A stretch of DNA of 64,000 bases, taken from assembly GCF_004803755.1 (NCBI RefSeq), contig NZ_CP032311.1:53501-117500 (forward strand), given 5' to 3'. Shown one piece after another: positions 27,992 through 38,098 of this stretch. The position numbers and the translations under genes are program-made. Numbering within the stretch: position 1 is the first letter of the stretch; each line of letters starts with the position of its first letter. Under the pieces are notes generated by a model. The model saw only the letters and a list, made by a program, of their open reading frames with translations. It was not told where the DNA came from and did not search any database. Origin of the DNA: Pseudomonas sp. DG56-2 (GTDB lineage: Bacteria > Pseudomonadota > Gammaproteobacteria > Pseudomonadales > Pseudomonadaceae).

Positions 27992-29956
27992 ATGACCGAC
28001 GAAGCGCAACGCTGGAAAGAAAAGTACCTCAAGAGTATCGAACAGCAAGAGAAGCTCGAGCGCCGTTGGGAAGCCCGCCTCGACTTGTTGCGCCGTGGTC
28101 TGGTGCGTAGCACCTTGGCCGCTGAAGGTAGCGATCGGGCGGTGGATCAGTGCATGAAGGAAATGCGCGAAGTTATCCGCACCGACAACATGGATGCCGC
28201 CCTGGCTGGGCTCATTCCGCGCCTGGAAAAGGCGGTGCTCGATTCCGAACAGCGTCGAGAAACACGGATCGGCCAGGTAGGTACCGCGTTGAATGCGTTG
28301 GTGAGTCAGTTGCAGAGCTTGCCCTTGCCAAGTGATGTCAGTCGTCCGCTGAAAAAGTTCGCCAAGCAACTCGACGCCCGGGCCGGCCAGTCACGCGAAA
28401 TGCCGCTGTTGCTGGGTGAGCTCAGCAGCCTGCAAGGTCAGGCGCTGTCGGCACTGGAGCGGCCGGAGGAGATCGCGCGTCCCGGCTTGCTACAGCGATT
28501 GTTTGGCGGTCGTGAGGCAGAAATCGAAGAGTTGCAGCCGGCTTTTGCAGGTGAAGGACACGCTGTGGCGGGCAGTGTCCCTGCGCTGCAGGCGGCAGTT
28601 GGTGCCGAACCACTGCTTGCTCCCGACGAGTCTGCAGACATCGATGAATTGCAGCCCCCCGCCGAAGCTCAAACCACCAGCATCGCTCCTGAAGCCGAAG
28701 CCGTGTCGGTAGTCTCGGCGCCAGAAATAGAACTAGAGCGAGAGCGAGAGCGAGAGCCAGAGCCAGAGCTACAGGCACAAGAACCCGAAGCTCTGGAAAC
28801 CGTCGAGAAATCTGTGGATGCTGAGGCCTCCCTCGCTGCGCATCAGGGTGAAAGCGCCGAAGCGCTACCCGAGGCTATCCAATACGCTCTGCCCGATGGC
28901 ACCGAACCAAGCTATAGCTCGGTTGCCGCGCACATTGAAGAAACCTTGCTGGGCCTGCTCAACGACCTGGACTTTCCCGAACGCCACAAGGAGCAGGCGC
29001 AACATGTGCGCGACCGTTTGGAACATGGCCTGAACTGGTATGAGTTGCTACCGGTACTGGACGACCTGGCCGTGCTCATGCTGGCCATCAACGACAGCGG
29101 TCAGCATGAGTTCGAAGCGTACTTGCAACAACTCAACGAAAGACTTGAGTCGTTTCAGAGCCACTTGCAGGAAGCCAGCGAAGGCCATGCCGACAACAGC
29201 ACCGCTGCCCGTGACCTGGACAGCCAGTTGCGCGAACAGGTCGACGGTTTGCAAAACAGTGTGCAAGGTGCAGCCGATCTGGACAGCCTCAAGTCGGTCC
29301 TGGAAAACCGCTTGGAAGGGTTGCTCGGCACAATGGATGAGCATCAGCATCAACGTGATCAGCGCGAGCAGGAAATGGCGGGTCGCTTGCAGGGCTTGGC
29401 CGAGCGTGTGGCCAACATGGAACAAGAAGCCATGGGCTATCGCGAGCATCTCGAGGAGCAGCGACAGAAAGCCTTGATCGATCCCTTGACCGGGTTACCC
29501 AATCGGGCTGCCTGGTCGGAACGCGTCGACCAGGAGTTGCTGCACTGGCAAGAGAGCGGTGGCCATTTGTTGATGGCTATCCTTGACTTGGACCACTTCA
29601 AACGGATCAACGACAGCTACGGCCATTTGGCCGGCGACAAGGTGCTCAAGATAGTCGCCAATGAGTTGCGTAAACGCTTACGCCCCCAGGACTTCATTGC
29701 TCGCTTTGGTGGTGAGGAGTTTGTCCTGTTGATTCCACAGACTGCTTTGGCCGCAGGCTGTCGTTTGGTCGAAGCCTTGCGTGCCGCTGTAGAAGCCTGC
29801 CCTTTCCACTTCAAGGGCGAGCGCGTGACCATTACCCTGTCGATCGGAATCAGCGCGTTTCGCTCAGGCGAGCGCAGCGAAGTAGTGCTCAAGCGCGCTG
29901 ATGAAGCGCTTTATCGCGCGAAACATCTCGGTAGAAATCGAGTCGAACAAGGATAA
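27992..29956 (+). CDS. Diguanylate cyclase (GGDEF) with long sensory/coiled-coil region
   Basis: Makes cyclic di-GMP. The 654-residue protein has no membrane segment; the first 480 residues are helical and acidic, including a Glu-Arg/Glu-Pro repeat region (about 248-262) and coiled-coil stretches (about 400-490). The C-terminal GGDEF domain (about 490-654) has an intact GGEEF active site and an inhibitory RPQD site five residues before it, so it should be active and feedback-inhibited. ATG 27992 is chosen over an upstream TTG frame start. Neighbouring amidase and EAL genes suggest a local c-di-GMP and cell-envelope theme. Confidence 0.9.
   Translation: MTDEAQRWKEKYLKSIEQQEKLERRWEARLDLLRRGLVRSTLAAEGSDRAVDQCMKEMREVIRTDNMDAALAGLIPRLEKAVLDSEQRRETRIGQVGTALNALVSQLQSLPLPSDVSRPLKKFAKQLDARAGQSREMPLLLGELSSLQGQALSALERPEEIARPGLLQRLFGGREAEIEELQPAFAGEGHAVAGSVPALQAAVGAEPLLAPDESADIDELQPPAEAQTTSIAPEAEAVSVVSAPEIELEREREREPEPELQAQEPEALETVEKSVDAEASLAAHQGESAEALPEAIQYALPDGTEPSYSSVAAHIEETLLGLLNDLDFPERHKEQAQHVRDRLEHGLNWYELLPVLDDLAVLMLAINDSGQHEFEAYLQQLNERLESFQSHLQEASEGHADNSTAARDLDSQLREQVDGLQNSVQGAADLDSLKSVLENRLEGLLGTMDEHQHQRDQREQEMAGRLQGLAERVANMEQEAMGYREHLEEQRQKALIDPLTGLPNRAAWSERVDQELLHWQESGGHLLMAILDLDHFKRINDSYGHLAGDKVLKIVANELRKRLRPQDFIARFGGEEFVLLIPQTALAAGCRLVEALRAAVEACPFHFKGERVTITLSIGISAFRSGERSEVVLKRADEALYRAKHLGRNRVEQG
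28736..28770 (+). repeat. In-frame hexanucleotide repeat in the GGDEF gene
   Basis: Three GAGCGA units, two GAGCCA units and a partial sixth unit encode an alternating Glu-Arg/Glu-Pro stretch. Since each unit is two codons, slippage would change linker length without shifting the frame. Confidence 0.8.
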
Positions 29957-30017
29957 GTGACGGTAGCGTACATACGTTATGCTATTGCATTGCAGATCAT
30001 CACATGTGCCCTTCACC

Positions 30018-30791
30018 ATGAAAGCCATTTTTACCGCGCTCTTGCTGCTTGCGCTTGCAGGCTGCAGCAGTGGTTTGCGGATCGACCGCAGCCACACTTC
30101 GGTCAACCAGGACGGACGCATCCAGTTCGTCGTCCTGCATTACACCAACGCGAACCTCGAGCGCTCCCTGGCGCTGCTGACTCATGGTGAGGTCAGTAGC
30201 CACTACCTGATTGGCGACTCGCCGGCGACGGTCTACCAGTTGGTCGATGAAAGTCGCCGCGCCTGGCATGCCGGCGATAGTCGGTGGGATGGGCGTACCT
30301 GGCTCAACTCCAGCTCCATCGGTATCGAGATAGTCAACCCGGGTTTCACCGATACACCGGCAGGACGGGTCTGGCAGCCTTATACCGAAGCGCAGATCGA
30401 AGCCTTGATCGCGCTGCTCAAGGACATCGTCAAGCGCAACAACATTCAGCCGCGCTACATTGTTGGTCACAGCGACATCGCACCGTCGCGCAAGCTCGAC
30501 CCTGGTCCGATGTTCCCCTGGAAGCGTCTGGCCGATGCAGGCTTGGGTGTCTGGCCCAACGCGCAAGCAGTGGCTCAGCAGCAGGCGCGCTTCAGCGTCA
30601 ATCCACCGAGTATCACTTGGTATCAGCAGCAATTGGCACGCTTCGGCTACGCAATCGAGCAGACCGGTGTCTACGATGTCAGTACCAAACATGTTCTGGC
30701 AGCCTTCCAGATGCGCTTTCGCCCCCAGCGTTTCGACGGCGTAGCAGATGCACAAACGGCTGCGATGTTGCAGGTACTCAATGGCCGCTGA
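30018..30791 (+). CDS. N-acetylmuramoyl-L-alanine amidase lipoprotein (AmpDh/AmiD type)
   Basis: Cleaves the amide between MurNAc and the stem peptide. The 257-residue protein has a lipobox (LALAG-C16), an Amidase_2 zinc domain (about 30-180) with H41 (VVLHYT) and the VGHSDIAPSRKLDPG block providing the remaining metal and catalytic residues, and a C-terminal PG_binding_1 domain (about 190-255). It is therefore an envelope-anchored turnover enzyme like AmpDh2 or AmiD rather than cytoplasmic AmpD. ATG 30018 gives the complete signal peptide. Confidence 0.9.
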   Translation: MKAIFTALLLLALAGCSSGLRIDRSHTSVNQDGRIQFVVLHYTNANLERSLALLTHGEVSSHYLIGDSPATVYQLVDESRRAWHAGDSRWDGRTWLNSSSIGIEIVNPGFTDTPAGRVWQPYTEAQIEALIALLKDIVKRNNIQPRYIVGHSDIAPSRKLDPGPMFPWKRLADAGLGVWPNAQAVAQQQARFSVNPPSITWYQQQLARFGYAIEQTGVYDVSTKHVLAAFQMRFRPQRFDGVADAQTAAMLQVLNGR

Positions 30792-30869
30792 GTAACGACG
30801 CCGCCAAACGGCCAGGCTGACTTGACCGGCAGTTGCTATACCTCTTGGTATTCAACTGGGTGTTTCTTG

Positions 30870-32489
30870 ATGTCAGCTGCTATTTCTGTGCTGCGCCACT
30901 TGCTCTACCGTCCCTGGTTACTGGCCACACTTGCGGCTTCGGCCAGCGCAATCTTGTTGCTGCTCGCCAGCATCGGCGTGGCCATGCATCAGATGCAATT
31001 GAGTGAAAGCGACCAGATGAACGCCAAGGGCGAGCGCTTTCTCGAGCGTTTAGAGCAGATTTTCGGGCAACTGCGCGAAGGTGTTGATCAGTTGGAAGCG
31101 CAACCGCTTCGCGGTTGTGACGCAGCGATGCTCAATGTCTTGCAGATGGTTGGCTTCAATTATCGCTTCGTCTATGAAGCAGCCTACGTTGATGGCACGG
31201 TGGCCTGCTCCAATCGAATTGGGCAGCGCACCATCAGCCCTTTGCGACCTCCGGATATTCATGGACCGACCTATAGCTATTGGTTGAACACCACCACCGA
31301 GCCAGATGACAACATTGCCGCGCTGATGTTGGGACGTGGCAAATTCCTGGTAGCTACCTCGCGCGGGCATTTGACGGATGTAGTCGATCTACCTCCCGAT
31401 GGTAGCTTGCTGGTGGTGCTGGATAACGGTACGCGGGCTGTGCCGGTGCTGGGTCCTCCTCAGGTTTGGCCGCCCTCCTCTGACTGGCCGCCGAAATCCA
31501 AGGACTCGCTGCTGGAATTGCCCGACCGACTGGTTTACCTGATGCCCACCAAGTCGCCCGACTATGAGTTGGCGTTGATCGTGCCGCGTGCCAGTTTGCC
31601 GCTGAAGATGAACGGGGTGTTGTGGCTGCTTTTTCCCGGCAGCCTGGTGTTGGCGTGGTGCCTGGGTTGGTTGGTGCTGCAGTTGGTACGTCAGCGGCGC
31701 TCGATGAGTTCCGAACTGCAGGGCGCGCTGCGTCGGGGCGAATTGCAGGTGCTGTACCAGCCGATCTTCGAGCTCAATAGCCGTCGCTGTGTCGGGGCTG
31801 AGGCGTTGGTGCGCTGGCGTCGACCGGACGGTACCTTGACCAGCCCTGACCTGTTTATTCCGCTGGCGGAAAATACCGGGCAGATTCGACCGATCACCGA
31901 CTTCGTGCTGCAGCGGGTACTTGAACAGTTAGGGCAGCTTCTGCGCTCCAATCGGCAGTTGTACGTATCGGTCAATCTGGCCGCCTGTGACGTGATGGTG
32001 CCTCGGATTGGCAGAGTGGCTGCACGTCTACTGGCAATGCACCATGTCTCTGCCAGTCAGATTGCGTTCGAAGTTACCGAGCGCGGCCTGATCGACGTCG
32101 TGGTTGCTCGTGACAACTTACAGTCCTTGCGGGCGTGCGGCCACCAGGTATTGATCGATGACTTCGGTACAGGTTATTGCAGCCTGGCTTACTTGCAGAC
32201 ACTTCCGGTGGACTGCCTGAAAATCGACAAGGCTTTTATCGACGCTCTTGGACATGATGCGGCCAGCAGCGGTGTGGCACCCCACATCATTCGTATGGCG
32301 CATGCCTTGCAGTTGCGGGTCATAGCGGAAGGCATTGAATACGAAGACCAGGCCTTGCTGCTCAACAGCGAAGGTGTCGATTATGGCCAGGGCTGGCTAT
32401 TTGCACATCCGCTCAGTGCCCGTCAGTTCGTCGAGTTGATCACCCGGGGGCGGCGCATGGCGCCGCGGCGGATCGACGATGAAGCCTGA
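30870..32489 (+). CDS. Membrane-anchored c-di-GMP phosphodiesterase (CSS-EAL)
   Basis: Degrades cyclic di-GMP. The 539-residue protein has two membrane helices (about 14-38 and 245-272) flanking a periplasmic CSS-type sensor region (with ACSNRIG), then a cytoplasmic EAL domain (about 285-530). The catalytic signature is AEALVRW and the second metal motif DDFGTG is intact, so it should be active. CSS-EAL proteins are thought to respond to periplasmic thiol redox, which would fit the nearby dsbA gene, but that link is inference. ATG 30870 is used to begin at the first membrane helix. Confidence 0.9.
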   Translation: MSAAISVLRHLLYRPWLLATLAASASAILLLLASIGVAMHQMQLSESDQMNAKGERFLERLEQIFGQLREGVDQLEAQPLRGCDAAMLNVLQMVGFNYRFVYEAAYVDGTVACSNRIGQRTISPLRPPDIHGPTYSYWLNTTTEPDDNIAALMLGRGKFLVATSRGHLTDVVDLPPDGSLLVVLDNGTRAVPVLGPPQVWPPSSDWPPKSKDSLLELPDRLVYLMPTKSPDYELALIVPRASLPLKMNGVLWLLFPGSLVLAWCLGWLVLQLVRQRRSMSSELQGALRRGELQVLYQPIFELNSRRCVGAEALVRWRRPDGTLTSPDLFIPLAENTGQIRPITDFVLQRVLEQLGQLLRSNRQLYVSVNLAACDVMVPRIGRVAARLLAMHHVSASQIAFEVTERGLIDVVVARDNLQSLRACGHQVLIDDFGTGYCSLAYLQTLPVDCLKIDKAFIDALGHDAASSGVAPHIIRMAHALQLRVIAEGIEYEDQALLLNSEGVDYGQGWLFAHPLSARQFVELITRGRRMAPRRIDDEA

Positions 32490-32504
32490 GGGTGCTGTGC
32501 GGTT

Positions 32505-34288
32505 TCAAACTGGCAAGGCCATATAGAACTGAGTGCCTTGCCCGGGGCGGGAATAAACACCCATGCGCCCGCCATGCAATTGAACAATCTCCTTGCACAG
32601 TGCCAGTCCCAGACCCGCTCCCCCTTTTTTACGACCTACCTGCACGAACGGCTCAAATATCCGTCCCTGCTGGCTATAGGCGATACCTTCACCGTTGTCT
32701 TCAATGCTAATGATGACCCGTTCCGCTTGCCGCCTGGCATGCAGGCGAATACTGCCGGCCACTGGGGTATGGCGAACGGCGTTGTCGAGCAGGTTGTCAA
32801 TGACCCGATCCAGTTGCGCAGGATCGGCTTGGATATGTGGCAGCGGCGTCGCCAGTTCTACCTGAAGTTCGATTTGCTTGTCACTGGCGGGGCCGGCAAA
32901 TCGCGTGCAGGCACGGGCCAGTAACTCGTCGACAGCGCAGGGCATCAATTCCAGCTTTTGCTGCCCGCTTTGGTAGCGGGAGAAGTTCAGCAGGTCATTT
33001 ATCAGTTGCGTCAGGCGCTGCATTTCCTCGCCGATGGTATCGAGCAAATCGGTCTCTCGCGCTTGCGCAGGGAAGGTCAGCCGCTCTCGCAGCAGTCCGA
33101 AGGCCATGTGCATTCCGGTGACCGGAGTGCGCAGTTCGTGCGAAGCACGTAGGACGAACTCGCTGCGTACTCGCTCGAAGATGCGCTGCTCAGTCACGTC
33201 ATTAAGTACCATGACCGCACCGAGGATCTGCCCGTCAGGATGGCAAACAGGGGTCATGCGATAAGCCAGCAGCCGCGGTTCGTCATCTATCTCCAGACTC
33301 AGGTCCTCAGGTACCCGGTCAAGGCTCGCGCCGCGAAGCACCCGTTGCAGCTGTTCCTCCAGACCCGGTCGCTGCAAGGCGTCGCTCAGGCCGACACCCA
33401 GGCGGCTGTCATCCCAGCTCAGCTGACGGCGGGCCACTGGGTTGATGTGCTCAAGGTGGCCTTGGCGATCAATGATCAATAGACCGTCGTCGATGCTGTC
33501 GAGCACCGCTTGCAGGCGCTGCTGGCCTGTGAGCATTTCGTCGATGTTGGTTGCCTGATGCTTGTTCAAGGCCTCAGCCATCAAGCCGAAGCGCCGAGTC
33601 AGTTGGTTGATCTCAAGCGCATGGGCCGTCGGCAAGGTGATTTTGAAGTCGCCCTGGCCTATCTGGTCAGCCGCTTTGGCCAGGGCCTCGATAGGTTGCC
33701 CGAAGCGTCGAGCCAGACTATGGGCGGTGACAAAGCCCAGGATAAGTACGCTTAAACCCACCAGGCCGAGCAGCGCTGAAATCATCAAGGCGCGTTCATA
33801 GCTGCGCTGTTCATTATCATTGATATGCTCGAGCGCTCGCTTGTGGGCATCGACCAGACTGCTGCGCAGCGCCCCGAATGCTTTGCCCAGCGGTTGTTCG
33901 GGCCCCAGGCCATGGGCGGGAACCGGGGTGCCGTTAAAGGTCTCGAGGTACTGCTGATAAAGGGCATTGGTACTGACGAAACCGGCGTCGGCATCATGGC
34001 TTTTACCCCGTTTGACCCCTTCGTCCAACAGCTTTTGAAACTGCGCCTGCAGATTGCCAAGTGCGTTCATATCGGCTGATTCGTTCAGCATCAATGTCAG
34101 CTGTTCGCCAAGGTTTTGCCGTAGCTTCAGGCCCAGATCCAGGGTGGCAGCGTTTTCGCGGATCAGCGCTTGCTGGGTGTTAGCCATTTGCAAAACACTG
34201 ACCAGGCCAAGTAGCAAGCCAAACAGCGCTACTGTAATCAGCGCCGAAATGCTGAGAAAAAGCTGCGTACGCAGCTTCATCGACCATT

Positions 34289-34292
<4 letters not shown>
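32505..34292 (-). CDS. kinB: Sensor kinase/phosphatase KinB
   Basis: Partner of AlgB in control of alginate, virulence and carbon use in pseudomonads. The 595-residue protein has two membrane helices (about 12-34 and 168-190), a periplasmic helical sensor domain, HAMP (about 190-245), PAS (about 255-365), HisKA with phospho-acceptor H385 (ASHELRTP) and a HATPase domain. H385 falls at the same number as in P. aeruginosa KinB. Its ATG overlaps the algB stop by 4 bases. It converges on the EAL gene with a 15-base gap and no terminator. Confidence 0.93.
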
Positions 34293-35635
<1,343 letters not shown>

Positions 35636-35844
35636 TTCCTACGCTCCTTTTAGATTGATCTTTACTTAGTGCCGGAGAAATCGGGCAAGTTGCATGCCTT
35701 TCTCTGATTTATTCCGATCACTGCATGGTAGCTCCTGTCCATCCACATATCTAACTCATTGAAAACTTTAGAGTGATCTCCTTTGTAGGACCTTGCGGCG
35801 CACACAGCTGTCCAACTGGTTTGTGCTCTGTAGGAGGTTTTCCC

Positions 35845-36681
35845 ATGGCTGCTCCATACCGACTGGCAGTTGCTGCTGCCATGTTGCTTTCGCTACCGCT
35901 GGCTGCTTCTGCCGCCGAATCCCTCCCTACGCCCGCTCACCAAGCGCGGTTGGAGGGCGGGCTGCAAACTGCGCTGGCACTGAATCGGCTGCTCAATCCC
36001 TACAAGATAGAAGTGCGGGTTGAAGGAAAAACCGCGTATTTACAGGGCGAAGTCGAAAACCAAGTCGAGCGGCATCTGGCCGAGCAAGTTGCCCTGGCGA
36101 CCCGCGGTATCGACAGCGTTGAGAACCAACTGCGGGTGAATGCCGAGCTGGTCGAGCAGCCTCTGGAGCGACGTGCTTACGCCCAGCGCTTGGAGGACGC
36201 GACGCTGGCTTCAGTCATTCAGGCACGCTTGCTGTGGAGTACCCATACCCAGGCGGTACCTATAGAAGTGGAAAGCCGCGACGGCGTGGTGACCTTGCGA
36301 GGCCAGGTGAACAGCGCTGAGGCCAAGGAACTGGCGGGCGTTCTGGCGGGGTCCACAGAGGGGGTGTTTCTGGTCAATAACCTGATCAGCCTGAGCGCCG
36401 CTGATATGGCCAAGCTGCGAGAAGAACAGCAACAGGTACGGATCGACCCACAGCTTAGTGATGCCTGGATCAATGACAAGATTCAGACCAGCTTCATGTA
36501 CAGCCGAAACCTCGACGGCCCGAATATTAAGGTTGCCACCCAAGATGGCGTCGTGCGCCTGTCTGGCGAGGTAGTCAGCAGTGAACAGAAAACCATTGCG
36601 GTGGAAGTGGCACGGCAAATTCGCGGCGTACGAGGTGTTGACGCAGACATGCTCAAGATCGCCAGCAAAGTCTCAGGTTAA
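35845..36681 (+). CDS. Periplasmic protein with three BON domains
   Basis: A 278-residue exported protein (signal peptide ending ASA-A24). It contains three BON domains at about 28-105, 115-180 and 200-278; the last two have the VEVESRDGVVTLRGQV and IKVATQDGVVRLSGEV strand pairs. BON domains bind phospholipid membranes, and OsmY-type members protect the periplasm in osmotic stress. The gene has a near-ideal AGGAGG ribosome site. It precedes a sigma-54-controlled pair of small membrane genes, but with its own upstream region; whether they share regulation is open. Confidence 0.88.
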   Translation: MAAPYRLAVAAAMLLSLPLAASAAESLPTPAHQARLEGGLQTALALNRLLNPYKIEVRVEGKTAYLQGEVENQVERHLAEQVALATRGIDSVENQLRVNAELVEQPLERRAYAQRLEDATLASVIQARLLWSTHTQAVPIEVESRDGVVTLRGQVNSAEAKELAGVLAGSTEGVFLVNNLISLSAADMAKLREEQQQVRIDPQLSDAWINDKIQTSFMYSRNLDGPNIKVATQDGVVRLSGEVVSSEQKTIAVEVARQIRGVRGVDADMLKIASKVSG

Positions 36682-36692
36682 TCATGCAAATC

Positions 36693-36718
36693 GCACGGTC
36701 GCCCAACGGGCATCGTGC
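36693..36718. promoter_or_regulatory. Dyad element, possible enhancer-binding site
   Basis: GCACG-n3-GCCC-AAC-GGGC-n2-CGTGC is a 26-base imperfect palindrome centred about 113 bases upstream of the predicted sigma-54 start. That is the usual distance for an activator of sigma-54 polymerase. It also follows the BON gene by 11 bases and could end its transcript, but it lacks a T-run. Confidence 0.45.
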
Positions 36719-36751
36719 AGGATACGCACCAAATAATTCGTCTTTATTTTT

Positions 36752-36764
36752 TAACTTATTGATT
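36752..36764 (-). promoter_or_regulatory. Candidate IHF binding site
   Basis: The minus strand reads AATCAATAAGTTA, a perfect match to the IHF consensus WATCAANNNNTTR, within a very AT-rich block (36739-36785). It is placed between the dyad element and the sigma-54 promoter at about -67 to -55, where IHF bends DNA for enhancer contact. Confidence 0.6.
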
Positions 36765-36792
36765 TATATAGAAAATATATTAAAGCGGTGAC

Positions 36793-36808
36793 TGGCATGC
36801 ACTCTGCA
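36793..36808 (+). promoter_or_regulatory. Sigma-54 (RpoN) promoter
   Basis: TGGCATGCACTCTGCA fits the RpoN consensus TGGCACG-N4-TTGCA with invariant GG and GC exactly 10 bases apart. Transcription would start near 36819, 35 bases before the first small-gene ATG. Confidence 0.65.
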
Positions 36809-36853
36809 ATAACTACTGCAAGACAACAATGAATGCAGCAGGAGGAGCACGGC

Positions 36854-37335
<482 letters not shown>

Positions 37336-38098
37336 ATAAACGCAGGTACTGAGTGGCGTCGCCATTTACGTACATATATAGAAGCTGAACCTTTTTCTGT
37401 TTCACGCTTCTATGTTGCGTCCGCCCGAGGACGGCAGGCGCATGACCAAGGGGCCGGGCAGCTTTGATTGTTTCAGGATCGGAGAGGCCTAGGGGTACAG
37501 GGAGTGCCTCCGACGAGGGCCGGGTCAGGTGAAGCGATAGCGGAAGTCTCAGGTCGAACAACTGCTTTTCAGGCAAGGTGTTTGATCGAGCTTCCGTATC
37601 GCTGTGAGCATTGATCGTTAGCTATCTATTTTCCCAAGCTTTCCCGCCAGACGTGCGTAGGCACATTTTCATGCGACCGTACATCGATATTTTTTCACCC
37701 CGCCAGGGGTGCTTGATCGAGGTGCTTTCACGCATTCGGATTGTCGAACAACCGTGTTTTCCACTCAGGAGGATACGTCTAAATCTGCCGAAATGTGGCG
37801 CTTTGGCCATCGTCGGATTTCCGAACGCTCGCTAAAAAGCCCTCTGGGACGCTCGTTTTGGCGTAAAAGGATCATGCCGATTCGGCATAGGGTAGTCGTT
37901 TACGGCATTAGACGCCCCCCCCTCACGTGGGAATAGTTGCGCCTTTTTTCGCTGGGCCGAACGTTCCTACGCTCGCCTGCGGTGACCTTCTACGGAGTCA
38001 TCTGCCAATAACCATTCACGATCAAAATGACGCTTGAGCAGGTCTAGGTCGCGGTTGTTTGTCAGACGCCCGTGTCCACTTGAAGAAAAGGTAACGAC
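37336..38098. other. 763-base non-coding region before gltP
   Basis: No protein gene here can be supported: the short open frames lack ribosome sites and family features. It holds several hairpins: ATAGAAGC...GCTTCTAT (37378-37413), a TCGG..CCGA-ended hairpin with GGA-containing loop (37479-37513), ACCCC-GCCA-GGGGT (37697-37710) and the palindrome ATGCCGATTCGGCAT (37874-37888). The motif ACGCTCG recurs three times (about 37824, 37849, 37969). No clean promoter-terminator pair defines an sRNA. It may be a long gltP leader or hold an unrecognised RNA. Confidence 0.6.

Noticed and set aside
35636..35844. AlgU or sigma-54 promoter before the BON gene
   Set aside because: A TCTGA at about 35703 lacks any GAACTT at the right distance, and the GG-N10-GT near 35817 lacks the required GC.
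37611..37936. Two overlapping small open frames in the region before gltP
   Set aside because: No good ribosome site, unusual composition and no recognisable family; kept as non-coding.
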